NCBI GenBank assembly: GCA_900544305.1
Contig: UQUV01000011.1
Location: 6,766 to 70,765 of the forward strand
Direction of reading: 5' to 3'
DNA: 64,000 bases
Origin: an uncultured Porphyromonadaceae bacterium
GTDB taxonomy: Bacteria; Bacteroidota; Bacteroidia; Bacteroidales; Muribaculaceae
Position 1 is the first letter of the stretch. Each line of letters opens with the position of its first letter. Of this stretch, positions 52,056 through 62,088 are shown piece after piece. The notes under the pieces are model-generated. The model was not told the origin of the DNA and made no database searches. It saw only the letters and a list, made by a program, of their open reading frames with translations. A program made the translations under genes and the position numbers.

Positions 52056-53099
52056 ATGTTAGCATACGAAAACAAGGAGCGGGGACGGTTTGAACTGGTG
52101 GAGAAACCGATGCCGCAGTTGCAGGACGGGCACGATGCGATTGTGCGCGTGACGTTGGGTAGCATTTGCACGAGCGATTTGCACATCAAGCACGGGAGCG
52201 TTCCGCGTGCTGTGCCGGGCGTTACGGTAGGGCACGAAATGGTGGGCGTGGTCGAACAGGTGGGCAAGGACGTTAAAACGGTCAAGCCCGGCGACCGCGT
52301 GACGGTGAATGTGGAAACGTTTTGTGGCGAGTGCTTTTTCTGTCGTCACGGATTTGTGAACAACTGCACGGATCCTAACGGCGGTTGGGCGCTGGGATGC
52401 CGTATCGACGGCGGACAGGCGGAATATGTGCGTGTTCCGCGTGCCGACCAGGGACTGAACCGGATTCCCGATACCGTGACCGACGAACAGGCGCTTTTCG
52501 TGGGCGACATCTTGGCTACGGGCTATTGGGCGGCAAGAATTTCGGAGATTACGCCCGACGACACGGTGCTGATTATCGGTGCCGGTCCGACGGGAGTATG
52601 TGCGCTGGCCTGCACACGGCTGAAACATCCGAAACGGATTATCGTGTGTGAAAAATCGGAAGAACGCTGTCGGTTCGTGGCGGAGCATTATCCGGAGGTG
52701 CTGCTGACTGAGCCGGAACATTGCCGTGAATTTGTCTTGGCTCACAGCGACCACGGCGGTGCCGACCGCGTGATGGAAGTGGCGGGTGCCGACGATACGT
52801 TCCGGTTGGCATGGGAAAGTGCACGCCCGAATGCTATTGTTACCGTCGTTGCGCTCTACGACCGTCCGCAGGTGTTGCCTCTTCCCGACATGTACGGCAA
52901 AAATCTCACATTTAAGACAGGAGGCGTGGACGGATGCGACTGTGCCGAAATACTCCGACTGATTGAAGCCGGCGAAATCGACACCACACCGCTCATCACC
53001 CACCGTTATCCCCTCAGCCGCATTGACGAAGCCTACCACCTCTTCGAAAACCGCCTCGACGGCGTTATCAAAGTGGCAATCACTCTGCCCCATCTTTAA
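52056..53099 (+). CDS. Zinc-dependent alcohol dehydrogenase, MDR family
   Basis: 347 residues. Catalytic zinc ligands lie in GSICTSDLHIKHG and GHEMVGVVEQVG; the four structural zinc Cys lie in CGECFFCRHGFVNNC; the NAD(P)-binding motif is LIIGAGPTGVCALA. It resembles sorbitol/threonine-type or formaldehyde-type dehydrogenases; the substrate is unknown. GC content is higher than in the restriction island that follows. Confidence 0.88.
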   Translation: MLAYENKERGRFELVEKPMPQLQDGHDAIVRVTLGSICTSDLHIKHGSVPRAVPGVTVGHEMVGVVEQVGKDVKTVKPGDRVTVNVETFCGECFFCRHGFVNNCTDPNGGWALGCRIDGGQAEYVRVPRADQGLNRIPDTVTDEQALFVGDILATGYWAARISEITPDDTVLIIGAGPTGVCALACTRLKHPKRIIVCEKSEERCRFVAEHYPEVLLTEPEHCREFVLAHSDHGGADRVMEVAGADDTFRLAWESARPNAIVTVVALYDRPQVLPLPDMYGKNLTFKTGGVDGCDCAEILRLIEAGEIDTTPLITHRYPLSRIDEAYHLFENRLDGVIKVAITLPHL

Positions 53100-53197
53100 G
53101 ACTTCTCAGTTTTCAAAAATGTCAATTATTCATTGTTACCTTGGTGGATATTTCAGGAGTTTTGGACTTTTTTATCTTTAAAGTGCATTATATTTTA

Positions 53198-53205
53198 TAC
53201 TTTTG
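53198..53205 (+). promoter_or_regulatory. Putative promoter of the type I restriction island
   Basis: TACTTTTG fits TAnnTTTG, upstream of the decayed XRE gene and hsdM. The -33 position reads TTTA. Confidence 0.45.
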
Positions 53206-53231
53206 TGTGGAAATCGTAAATATGGTCTTCA

Positions 53232-53434
53232 ATGAATAACCCCATGAAGAATTTGATAGGTGTTTGAAGAAAAGGGCATCAACAGACTTGGCTGGCGGAA
53301 AAACTTGGAAAATTTTTTGTATAGTAAATTCCTATGTTTGTCATAGTTGGCAGTCGGATGTGGGTGTATTATTTGAAATAGCTGGAACGCTGAATGTAGG
53401 ACCTAAGGAACTTATCACAAACAAAAGGATTATT
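53232..53434 (+). pseudogene. Frameshifted XRE-family regulator upstream of hsdM
   Basis: Read across three frames this stretch gives a helix-turn-helix protein: MNNPMKNLIGV (frame of 53232, stop at 53265), EEKGINR (shifted by one), TWLAEKLGK (first frame again), then NSYVCHSWQSDVGVLFEIAG and LNVGPKELITN (frame of 53264). Together they match the familiar XRE layout (KEKGI..WLAEKLGKS...VNSYV.NRRQP....LFEIA..LNV.PKELI). At least three frameshifts break it. The last frame joins hsdM without a stop, so a TTG-initiated fusion is formally possible but improbable. Confidence 0.75.
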
Positions 53435-55873
53435 ATGGCAGTAAAAAAGTCAGAACTATATAGTACCCTTTGGAAATGCTGTGACGAACTTCGTGGCGGC
53501 ATGGATGCAAGCCAATACAAGGATTATGTATTGGTCATTCTTTTCGTAAAATATATCAGCGATAAAAGTCGTAATGATGACGGTTTCGATATAGATATAC
53601 CCGAAGGGTGTCATTTTGAGGATTTTGTGGCTCTTAAAGGTAATTCAAATATCGGAGAGGAAATGAATAAGAAGATGGCTGCTCTTGCAGAAGCCAATCA
53701 ACTTGATGGCGTTTTTGTGGCCGATTTTGAAGATGATACGAAACTGGGAAAAGGAAAGGATAAAGTTGAAACTCTAAGTAAACTTATTGCCGTTTTCCAA
53801 AATGAGAATCTTGATTTTAGTAAAAATAGGGCAGCTGATGACGATCTTATAGGTGATGCTTATGAGTATCTGATGAAAAATTTTGCAACGGAGAGTGGCA
53901 AGAGTAAAGGCCAATTTTACACGCCGGCAGAGGTTAGTCGTGTGATGGCAAAGGTGATAGGATTGAGTAACGCCAAAAATGGAAAAAAGACGACAATCTA
54001 TGACCCTACTTGTGGCTCTGGTTCCTTGCTTTTGCGTGCTATGAGTGAAACCCCCGAGGGAGCAACTGTCTATGGTCAGGAAAAGGATAATGCAACTGTT
54101 GGTTTGGCAAAAATGAATATGATTCTTCATAATGAAATTTATGCTGATATCAGGCAAGGGGATACAATTAATGATCCTCAGTTCAAGGATGACGGCCAGC
54201 TCAAAACATTCGACTATATTGTTGCAAACCCACCTTTTTCAACAAAATCTTGGTTGAAAAGTGCAAAAATTGAGGATGAATACTATCGTTGGGGCGAAGG
54301 CATTAAAATCGGAGTTCCACCGGAGAAGAATGGCGATTATGCTTTTCTACTCCATATTGTACGCTCGTTGAAACAAACCGGCTGTGCAGCCTGTATTTTG
54401 CCTCATGGTGTCCTTTTTAGAGGTAATGCCGAGGCTCAGATTCGTAAATATCTTGTTGCCGAAAAACGTTACATTAAAGGAATCATAGGACTGCCTGCCA
54501 ATCTCTTTTATGGCACAGGTATTCCGGCTTGTATCATTATTATTGAGAAGTCGGAAGCCGCTGGGCGTAAAGGGGTGTTTATGATTGATGCAAAGAGTGG
54601 ATTTGTTAAAGACGGCGCAAAGAACCGTCTGCGTGAGCAGGATATTCGCCGCATTGTCGATGTATGGCAAGCGCAGCGCGATGTTCCACATTTTGCACGT
54701 TTTGTGCCAATGGACGAGATTGAACGTAACGATTACAATCTTAACATTCCTCGTTATGTATCAGCTCCTGATACGGAGGTGCTGCAGGATATAGACGCTC
54801 ATCTTCATGGTGGCTTACCTAAGCACGATATTGACCAACTTGATAACTATTGGGCCGTGTGTCCTTCACTCCGAAATGACCTCTTTTGCGACCATCCTAC
54901 ACGTCAAGGCTACTATTCGCTGAATTGCAATCAAGATGCTGTGCGCGATGTCGTGGCTGCAAATATAGATTTCTGCCGACAGAGTGAGGACTTCCGAAAC
55001 AGTTTCAACCTGTGGTGCGATTCACATCGGTCACAACTGTATGCCCTCGCGCTGGGATTCGCTCCGAAAATACTTGTCGAGCAACTGGGAAATTCTTTAT
55101 TGGAGATATTCAAAGCGGATCGCTCATTGGTCGATGCCTACGATGTTTATGACTGCCTGATGAATCACTGGAGTGAAACGATGCAAGATGATTGTTATAT
55201 GATTTCGTCCGGAGGGTGGGCTGTACAACTATACACTCCACAACCTGCCTCCAAGAAAAATGGCGAAAAGAAAAAGGAGAAAAAGGCAGCGACTCCCGAA
55301 GATGTCGTTTGCGACCTGCTTCCTGTACCGATTGTTATTGACGAGTATTTTGCAGAAAAGCGCGATATGATTGCTGCGGCAGAAGAGTTATTGGCACAAT
55401 ACGAGACGCAGCTTGCCGAATTGATAGAAGAACAGGCCGAGAATTACCTCGATGAGGATAACTTCCCCGATGGTAAAATGACCGATGCCAATGTGAAAAA
55501 ACGAATTAAGGCACTCGATAAAAAGGCTGATGCTGACGAGATTGCCGTGCTGCAACGGTATCTTGCTCTCAAAGGCGATATATCCCTCAATAAGAAACTT
55601 GTCAAAGAGCGTAAGTACGATCTGCTTACCGCACTTGTAGTCAAGTATGCCGATCTGTCTGAGGAAGAGATTAAGCGGTTGGTTATTGAGAAAAAATGGT
55701 TCGCATCGCTTGCCTTGCGCCTTGACGGAGAGATGCAACGCATTAGCCAGCAACTTACCTCAAAGGTGTCAGTTTTAGCTGAGCGTTATGCCCAAACGCT
55801 TCCTGAGATTGATGACGAGATCGCCGATTTGGAGGCAAAGGTTGCTGCATATTTAAAACAGATGGGATATTAA
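53435..55873 (+). CDS. hsdM: Type I restriction-modification methyltransferase subunit HsdM
   Basis: 812 residues from the ATG at 53435, which has an AAAAGGA site just upstream. An N-terminal helical HsdM domain is followed by an N6-adenine methyltransferase with SAM motif YDPTCGSGSLLLRA (Asp190) and catalytic NPPF (265-268). The C-terminal about 320 residues (from about 490) are an extension with a Lys-rich linker and coiled coils, making the protein longer than classical HsdM (about 530). With HsdS it methylates the island's target sequence and protects host DNA. Confidence 0.95.
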   Translation: MAVKKSELYSTLWKCCDELRGGMDASQYKDYVLVILFVKYISDKSRNDDGFDIDIPEGCHFEDFVALKGNSNIGEEMNKKMAALAEANQLDGVFVADFEDDTKLGKGKDKVETLSKLIAVFQNENLDFSKNRAADDDLIGDAYEYLMKNFATESGKSKGQFYTPAEVSRVMAKVIGLSNAKNGKKTTIYDPTCGSGSLLLRAMSETPEGATVYGQEKDNATVGLAKMNMILHNEIYADIRQGDTINDPQFKDDGQLKTFDYIVANPPFSTKSWLKSAKIEDEYYRWGEGIKIGVPPEKNGDYAFLLHIVRSLKQTGCAACILPHGVLFRGNAEAQIRKYLVAEKRYIKGIIGLPANLFYGTGIPACIIIIEKSEAAGRKGVFMIDAKSGFVKDGAKNRLREQDIRRIVDVWQAQRDVPHFARFVPMDEIERNDYNLNIPRYVSAPDTEVLQDIDAHLHGGLPKHDIDQLDNYWAVCPSLRNDLFCDHPTRQGYYSLNCNQDAVRDVVAANIDFCRQSEDFRNSFNLWCDSHRSQLYALALGFAPKILVEQLGNSLLEIFKADRSLVDAYDVYDCLMNHWSETMQDDCYMISSGGWAVQLYTPQPASKKNGEKKKEKKAATPEDVVCDLLPVPIVIDEYFAEKRDMIAAAEELLAQYETQLAELIEEQAENYLDEDNFPDGKMTDANVKKRIKALDKKADADEIAVLQRYLALKGDISLNKKLVKERKYDLLTALVVKYADLSEEEIKRLVIEKKWFASLALRLDGEMQRISQQLTSKVSVLAERYAQTLPEIDDEIADLEAKVAAYLKQMGY

Positions 55874-55913
55874 TTCGGAATAATGAAGAAATGAGTGAAA
55901 ACAAGTAAAATCT

Positions 55914-56741
55914 ATGAGTTCTGAGAATAAAATAGAAATCAAGTCGGAACTTGCTTCTGGCTATAAACATATATACTTACTTAATGGCTTGTCTTTGGCT
56001 CAAATTGATACTTTGTATAAGTATATGCCCTATGATAGGTTGATGAGTTGTGTGGCAAATAGTGAATTAGCCTTCGTTTCGCCTGCAACTTGGGTTGATC
56101 CATTTGAACGTAGGTTTTGGAAGACAGATTATAATAGATATAATTATACACGGCCTGAAATTGCTTGTATGTGCTTGACTACAAAGTTTTCTACAAATGA
56201 AGAGGCCGCGTGGAAAATGTATGCAGATAGTAAAAGCAAGGCATTGCGCATATCGTTTAATGTAAAACAGTTATTAGATACATTGGAATCCTATGCCCAA
56301 ACAAATTATTGTGCTATATATATAGGCAAGGCTATCTATTCATTGGAACGCAAGGAGATAGTGGGATTACATAATAAAAAAGATAGTGAGTTTTTCCCTG
56401 AACATGATTTTTCGTTGGAGCATTATTTAACCTTGATGTGCTTGAAACGTAAAGCATTTGCATTTGAGAATGAGGTACGAATATTTATAGTGAAAGATAA
56501 TCTTCCTTGGAATGGTGATATAATAAAGATCCCTGTAAAGATTGATAGAAATCTGATTCCTCGTATTATGATAGGACCATTAACTCCATTTGCAAACAAT
56601 GATCCTCGAAAAAGTTTATATAATACTATCCAAAGTGTTGAAAGTGGTGTGTATAAACAACGGCTTGGCAATGCAATACAAGGTTGCGATGTGAAACAAT
56701 CTCAATTATATACGGATAATAGTCCATTGAAGAGGATATGA
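55914..56741 (+). CDS. DUF2971-family protein inside the hsd operon
   Basis: 275 residues, no signal peptide. The pattern LYKYMPYDRLMSCVANSELA, FVSPATWVDPFE, CLTTKFSTNEEAAWKMYAD and LMCLKRKAFAFENEVRIFI is that of DUF2971, whose members recur near mobile and defence genes without a defined activity. It lies 40 bp after hsdM and overlaps hsdS by 4 bp (ATGA), so it is part of the operon rather than a chance insertion. Confidence 0.82.
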   Translation: MSSENKIEIKSELASGYKHIYLLNGLSLAQIDTLYKYMPYDRLMSCVANSELAFVSPATWVDPFERRFWKTDYNRYNYTRPEIACMCLTTKFSTNEEAAWKMYADSKSKALRISFNVKQLLDTLESYAQTNYCAIYIGKAIYSLERKEIVGLHNKKDSEFFPEHDFSLEHYLTLMCLKRKAFAFENEVRIFIVKDNLPWNGDIIKIPVKIDRNLIPRIMIGPLTPFANNDPRKSLYNTIQSVESGVYKQRLGNAIQGCDVKQSQLYTDNSPLKRI

Positions 56742-58012
56742 ATATACCACAAGGATATAAGCAAACTGAATTGGGAATAATACCCGAAGATTGGGAAGTG
56801 GTAAATCTTGGCAGTGTTGCTAAGATCAATGGGCGTATTGGGTTTAGAGGATATACGACGGCTGATCTTGTTGAAGTTGGTCAAGGTGCATATACCATAG
56901 GAGGTAAACATATTACAAATATGGTTTTAGATTTGCATGATGCAGAATACATATCGTGGCAGAAATATTATGAATCTCCAGAAATTATGGTTAGAAAAGG
57001 AGATATTGTATTAGCGCAACGTGGTACTCTGGGGAAAAGCGCTTTTATTAGAAACGATATCGGTCCGGCAACTATTAATCCAAGCCTTGTCTTAATTAAT
57101 AAGATTAAATGTGATAATGAGTATTTGTCTTATTGGTTACAATGTGACAAAATAGTTGAATACATTTGTGCTATTAATAGTCAGACCTCCATCCCAATGA
57201 TTACGCAGAATCAAATTGAACATATTCCTGTTGTTTTGCCTCCAATCAAGATCGAGCAACGAGCAATTGCGGAGGCGCTGAGTGATATAGATGGATTGAT
57301 TGCGGCATTGGATAAGAAAATCGCCAAGAAACGCCTGATTAAACAAGGGACGATGCAACAACTCCTAACCGGTAAAAAACGTCTTCCCGGATTTACCGAT
57401 CCATGGATAGAAAGGAAATTAGGAGAGATTGGATATACATATTCTGGATTATCAGGAAAAAGCAAAGATGATTTTGGTCAAGGAAATGCAAAATATATTA
57501 CATTCTTAAATGTATTAACAAATCCGATATTGAAGGAAAATTTATTTGAATCTGTTAAGATTCGGGAGAATGAACTGCAGAATAGAACTCAATTCGGTGA
57601 TTTGTTCTTTAACACTTCGTCAGAAACCCCAGAAGATGTAGGAACTTGTGCTGTATTGCTTTCTCATTATAAAGAACTATATTTAAATAGTTTCTGTTTT
57701 GGGTATAGATTAACCGATAACAATGTTGTTGGATTATATTTAGCTTATTATTTCCGGAGTAAATTAGGACGCCAGTTAATGACAACTTTGGCACAAGGCG
57801 CAACTCGTTATAACCTATCAAAAGAGTTATTTAATTCTTCACGAATCATATTACCAGAAACAAAGGATGAACAAATAGCAATTGCTACGGTACTGAATGA
57901 TATAGATAAGGAGATAGCAGACCTTGAAGCCAAACGCGACAAGTATCGTCTCCTAAAATCGGGCATGATGCAAAAGTTATTAACGGGACAAATAAGATTA
58001 AAAAAAGAATAA
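56738..58012 (+). CDS. hsdS: Type I restriction-modification specificity subunit HsdS
   Basis: 424 residues with two target-recognition domains (about 1-165 and 215-370), each followed by a conserved helical spacer: EQRAIAEALSDIDGLIAALD ... QQLLTGKKRLPGF and EQIAIATVLNDIDKEIADLE ... QKLLTGQIRL. The N-terminus has the typical YKQTELGIIPEDWEVV. It determines the bipartite DNA target. No recombinase or second hsdS half-gene is present nearby, so phase variation is not indicated. Confidence 0.95.
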   Translation: MNIPQGYKQTELGIIPEDWEVVNLGSVAKINGRIGFRGYTTADLVEVGQGAYTIGGKHITNMVLDLHDAEYISWQKYYESPEIMVRKGDIVLAQRGTLGKSAFIRNDIGPATINPSLVLINKIKCDNEYLSYWLQCDKIVEYICAINSQTSIPMITQNQIEHIPVVLPPIKIEQRAIAEALSDIDGLIAALDKKIAKKRLIKQGTMQQLLTGKKRLPGFTDPWIERKLGEIGYTYSGLSGKSKDDFGQGNAKYITFLNVLTNPILKENLFESVKIRENELQNRTQFGDLFFNTSSETPEDVGTCAVLLSHYKELYLNSFCFGYRLTDNNVVGLYLAYYFRSKLGRQLMTTLAQGATRYNLSKELFNSSRIILPETKDEQIAIATVLNDIDKEIADLEAKRDKYRLLKSGMMQKLLTGQIRLKKE

Positions 58013-58013
58013 T

Positions 58014-58943
58014 ATGAAACCGCTCCAAAGGATTTTGACAACAAAGAAAATCTATAATGATTTGACCAATCGTGGATTTTCATGGAATGATTTTTATCAA
58101 TATCTGAAGTGCTATAATTCAGAAGTACGTCATTATGAACAGGGCTCTTGGGATAGCTTAGAAGAGTATTTTTCGGCTTATGTCTCAGACCTAACAGATG
58201 ATGTGATTGCAGCAATGGCAAATGAAGTTAGTGGAGAAATCATTCAAAATGATACCTTCGATCAAACCGTCGTTAATGCAGACTGCTGGCGTAGTGGATA
58301 TTTCCGGATATTTATAAGTCATTTGACTGAGAATAAAGAGTCTGCTACATATCTAAAGAATCATCTGGCAAAATATGGTATTGATTGTTTTGTAGCACAT
58401 GAAGATATAGAACCTTCTAAACTCTGGCAAACAGAGATAGAAAAGGCATTAGCATCAATGGATCTTTTATGTGCCATTTTAACTCCGAATTTCTATCAGA
58501 GTAAATGGTGTGATCAAGAAGTTGGGATTGCGTTGGGACGAGCAATCCCGACATTATCTATAAAAAAAGGAGCAGATCCTCATGGGTTTATTGGCAAATA
58601 TCAAGCAATTAAAGCTAAGAAAACAGCAGAGGCCGTGGCGAGAGATGTAGTAGAAACAATATGCAAAATGGATAATGTCAATGAAAAATACTTCTCTATT
58701 CTGGGCAAGTTATTTACTAACTCTAAAAATGAAGAAGAAGCCTTGGATTGGCTAAAACAAATGAATAAAATATCTAATTTTAGTGTTGATGTTATAGATA
58801 AAATTGCTTCTTCGTTTGGTAACAATTTAATCTTAAATACCAAAGAAGTTGTGAACGAGTACAATAGACTTGCAAGAAAATTTGGACGAACAGAATTGAT
58901 ATATTCAGATTCTACAGATATAGTTGATGATTTACCATTCTAA
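58014..58943 (+). CDS. TIR-domain protein inside the hsd operon
   Basis: 309 residues. A TIR domain occupies about residues 100-225: FRIFISHLTENKESATYLKN, CFVAHEDIEPSKLW, then SKWCDQEVGIAL with the WxxxE motif (Trp165, Glu169) that supplies the catalytic Glu of NAD-cleaving TIRs. An N-terminal helical region (1-95) and a C-terminal helical region flank it. TIR domains in bacterial defence commonly degrade NAD+ or make cADPR-type signals. It starts 1 bp after the hsdS stop. Confidence 0.88.
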   Translation: MKPLQRILTTKKIYNDLTNRGFSWNDFYQYLKCYNSEVRHYEQGSWDSLEEYFSAYVSDLTDDVIAAMANEVSGEIIQNDTFDQTVVNADCWRSGYFRIFISHLTENKESATYLKNHLAKYGIDCFVAHEDIEPSKLWQTEIEKALASMDLLCAILTPNFYQSKWCDQEVGIALGRAIPTLSIKKGADPHGFIGKYQAIKAKKTAEAVARDVVETICKMDNVNEKYFSILGKLFTNSKNEEEALDWLKQMNKISNFSVDVIDKIASSFGNNLILNTKEVVNEYNRLARKFGRTELIYSDSTDIVDDLPF

Positions 58944-58953
58944 TGTATAAACT

Positions 58954-61900
58954 ATGGACACAAACATTGGGGCAAAAGAGCGTGTAACGCAAAATAGATT
59001 AGTGGCACTTTTCAGAAAGGTGTTGCATTATGCCTATCTCGGCAATTGGGAAAAGCGTGAGAACAATAGCAATGTCGAAGATGCATTGCTTACGAAGTAT
59101 CTCTTGCGACGTGGCTATACCAACAAGGAGATACGGAGTGCCATTGCTAAGTTCAAACAAGCGGCAAACTCCCTTGGAGGTGGACTGTATAACGCCAACA
59201 AGGAGGTATATACCTTGTTGCGTTATGGTGTGAATATACAGGCAGAGGTGGGCGAAAAGAAAAAGATGGTTCGTCTTATCGATTGGGAGAATCCGATAGA
59301 TAATGATTTCCAGATAGCCGAGGAGGTAACCATTCAAGGCGAAAGCGACCGCCGCCCCGATTTGGTCGTTTATGTCAATGGCATTGCGCTTGCTGTTATT
59401 GAGCTTAAGCGCAGCACAGTGTCGGCTCACGAGGGTATTCGCCAGAATATCCGAAACCAGCAGGATGGTTATATACCCCGGTTTTTCACGACTATACAGT
59501 TGCTTTTTGCGGGCAACGACACGGAGGGATTGCACTATGGTGTAATCAAAACTCCTGAAAAATTCTGGTTGCGCTGGAAAGAGCCGTGTGGTGAGCCGTG
59601 CAAACCATCGCACTTTACAGCCGAAGAATATCCCAATGAATTAGACCGTAGTGTTTTGCAATTCTTTGAGCCTGCAAGACTATTGGAATATATCCATGAC
59701 TTCCTTATTTTTGACGGGGGAATTAAAAAAGCGGCTCGTCCCAATCAGTATTTTGCCATTAAAGCAGCTCAATCCAGAGTTCGCAATAAGCAAAACGGCA
59801 TTATATGGCACTCGCAAGGATCGGGCAAATCGCTTACGATGGTATGGCTGGCTCAGTGGATACGTGAGAATGTGACCGATGCCCGTGTGGTAATCATTAC
59901 CGACCGCGATGAGTTGGACAAACAGATAGAATCGGGGTTCAAGGATGCAGGGGAGCTGATTGAAAGAGCACAAAGCGGAGGCAAGTTGATTGAGATGCTC
60001 AATGCTGCTGAGCCGTGGCTGATTTGTACGCTGATACACAAGTTCGGCAATAAGAATGATGGTGATACTATAGCTGTAGGCGGTAAAAAGGCCAATAAGT
60101 CGCTTGATGTATATTTGGAAGAGTTGGCAAAATCGCTTCCTTCCGATTTTCGGGCTAAGGGAAATATCTATGTTTTTATCGATGAATGTCACCGTACGCA
60201 GAGCGGTTTCCTTCATGAAGCCATGAAGCATATCATGGGAGATGATGTCATGTTGATTGGTTTTACGGGTACGCCGCTGCTCCATACCGATAAAAAGAAA
60301 TCGATAGAAACCTTTGGCTCGTATATTCATAGCTATAAGTTTAATGAGGCAGTAAAGGATAAGGTTATTCTTGATTTGCGCTATGAGGCCCGAAATGTGG
60401 AACAGTATTTGGGAAAACGAGAGAAAATTGATGAGTGGTTTGAAGCGAAGACAAAGGGATTAAGTTCTGTGGCACGTGCCGCTTTGAAAGAGCGTTGGGC
60501 AAAGATGGAAAAGCTCTTTAGCAGCAAGGAGCGCATTGACCGCATTGCCGCAGATATTTGTCAGGATATGAGTACCAAGCGTGCTTTAGCAGGCGGCTAC
60601 GGTAATGCAATGCTTGTAGCCGATAGCATTTATCAGGCGTGTCGTTACTGGGAGGTTTTTCAGTCGACAGAATTGAAAGGCCATTGCGCTGTGGTTACAA
60701 GTTATGATGCGAGTACTGCATCTGTAAAAGATGAGTATCAGGGCGAGGGTGAGACGGAAGATCTGACCAAGTATGAGATTTATAAAAAGATGATTGGCGA
60801 CAAAACGTCGCAACAGTTTGAAGCCTGGGCAAAAAAAGAATTTATTGACCATCCCGGAGATATGAAACTGTTGATTGTGGTGGATAAACTTTTGACCGGA
60901 TTTGATGCACCGTCGGCAACATATCTCTATATTGACAAGAAAATGCGGGATCACAATCTGTTCCAAGCAATATGCCGTGTGAATCGTGTTGATAGTGAAG
61001 AAAAAGATTATGGATATATCATAGACTATCAGGATTTGTTTGGTGCTGTAGAGAATGCTATCAAGGATTATACGAATGGAGCCTTTGACGGTTACGATAG
61101 TGAGGATATTAAGGGATTGCTTACGAATCGTCTGACAGAAGGTCGGAAAGCCTTGGAAGAGGCATTACAGGCTGTTTATACGATGTGTGAGGTGATACAT
61201 CCACAAACTCGGGAGGGCTATTTTTCGTATTTCGTCTATTCCGAAACTACGCCTGTCGAGAACCAACAAAGCGAATGTGAAGAAAATGCCAATAAGCGTG
61301 AAACATTTTATAAACTTGTCTCTCGTTTAGTCCGTCGTTACATAGATATCGCCAATGAAATGGAGCAGGCTGGATATACAACCGAAGAGGCTGCTGGTAT
61401 TAAGAAGCAGGTTGATTATTTCAATGATATCAAAGATGAAATAAAATTGAAGAGTGGAGATGCTCTTGATTTGAAATATTACGATCCTGCTATGCGACAG
61501 CTGATTGATAACTATGTCCGTGCAGAAGATAGCGAAAAATTGGTTGATTTGGCAGATATTTCATTCCTTGATTTGATTGATGTCGAGGGTGATAAAGCCA
61601 TTGATTCGTTACCAAAGGAAATAAAGAAAAATGAACGCTCTGTTGCGGAAATTTTGGCAGCCAATATGCGTAAAATGATTATCAGTGAGCGGCCTAATAA
61701 TCCTGCCTACTTTGATAAAATGTCGGAATTGCTCAACCAATTGCTTCAAGAACAGAAAGACGGTAAGATTCAATATAAAGAATTGATTGAGAAACTTATT
61801 GAAAAACTGAAAGAGGCACGTTCCAATATGAAGGCCAAATATCCTACAGCTATTGATACAAAGGGAAAGAAAGCTCTATATGATAATCTTGGCAAAGATG

Positions 61901-62088
61901 AGGCTTTGGCACTTCGGATTCACGAAATTGTAAAAGCCAATGCTCGTGATGGTTTCAGGGATATGGATGGCAGTGGCTTGAAGAAGATGAGAGCATTGCG
62001 AAAGGCTGTTGAGAAGGCTCTGGAAGGCGTTGAGCCCGAGAAAATAGATGATATTATGCAGCTGATAGTTGCACAAAAAGAATACTGA
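58954..62088 (+). CDS. hsdR: Type I restriction endonuclease subunit HsdR
   Basis: 1044 residues. An N-terminal PD-ExK nuclease: Asp136 in RRPDLVVYVNG and Glu150-Leu-Lys152 in AVIELKRS. A motor domain follows with Walker A (GSGKS, 289-293), the DECH box (Asp410 in FIDECHRTQSG), and helicase motifs around LLIVVDKLLTGFDAPSATYL and QAICRVNR. The C-terminus is helical, as in subunits that contact HsdM. It cleaves DNA after translocation when sites are unmodified. Start is 10 bp after the TIR gene; its TGA overlaps the next ATG. Confidence 0.96.
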   Translation: MDTNIGAKERVTQNRLVALFRKVLHYAYLGNWEKRENNSNVEDALLTKYLLRRGYTNKEIRSAIAKFKQAANSLGGGLYNANKEVYTLLRYGVNIQAEVGEKKKMVRLIDWENPIDNDFQIAEEVTIQGESDRRPDLVVYVNGIALAVIELKRSTVSAHEGIRQNIRNQQDGYIPRFFTTIQLLFAGNDTEGLHYGVIKTPEKFWLRWKEPCGEPCKPSHFTAEEYPNELDRSVLQFFEPARLLEYIHDFLIFDGGIKKAARPNQYFAIKAAQSRVRNKQNGIIWHSQGSGKSLTMVWLAQWIRENVTDARVVIITDRDELDKQIESGFKDAGELIERAQSGGKLIEMLNAAEPWLICTLIHKFGNKNDGDTIAVGGKKANKSLDVYLEELAKSLPSDFRAKGNIYVFIDECHRTQSGFLHEAMKHIMGDDVMLIGFTGTPLLHTDKKKSIETFGSYIHSYKFNEAVKDKVILDLRYEARNVEQYLGKREKIDEWFEAKTKGLSSVARAALKERWAKMEKLFSSKERIDRIAADICQDMSTKRALAGGYGNAMLVADSIYQACRYWEVFQSTELKGHCAVVTSYDASTASVKDEYQGEGETEDLTKYEIYKKMIGDKTSQQFEAWAKKEFIDHPGDMKLLIVVDKLLTGFDAPSATYLYIDKKMRDHNLFQAICRVNRVDSEEKDYGYIIDYQDLFGAVENAIKDYTNGAFDGYDSEDIKGLLTNRLTEGRKALEEALQAVYTMCEVIHPQTREGYFSYFVYSETTPVENQQSECEENANKRETFYKLVSRLVRRYIDIANEMEQAGYTTEEAAGIKKQVDYFNDIKDEIKLKSGDALDLKYYDPAMRQLIDNYVRAEDSEKLVDLADISFLDLIDVEGDKAIDSLPKEIKKNERSVAEILAANMRKMIISERPNNPAYFDKMSELLNQLLQEQKDGKIQYKELIEKLIEKLKEARSNMKAKYPTAIDTKGKKALYDNLGKDEALALRIHEIVKANARDGFRDMDGSGLKKMRALRKAVEKALEGVEPEKIDDIMQLIVAQKEY

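Noticed and set aside
52059..53093. A 344-codon open frame antisense to the alcohol dehydrogenase
   Set aside because: It covers almost exactly the dehydrogenase gene, whose zinc and NAD motifs are clear; the reverse frame has no motif support.
53264..53434. HsdM start at TTG 53264, producing an XRE-HsdM fusion
   Set aside because: The upstream residues are a frameshift relic lacking the first half of the helix-turn-helix; the ATG at 53435 has a nearby AAAAGGA site and matches the start of other HsdM proteins.
56738..58012. Phase-variable shuffling of hsdS
   Set aside because: There is no second hsdS cassette, inverted repeat or recombinase gene in the window.
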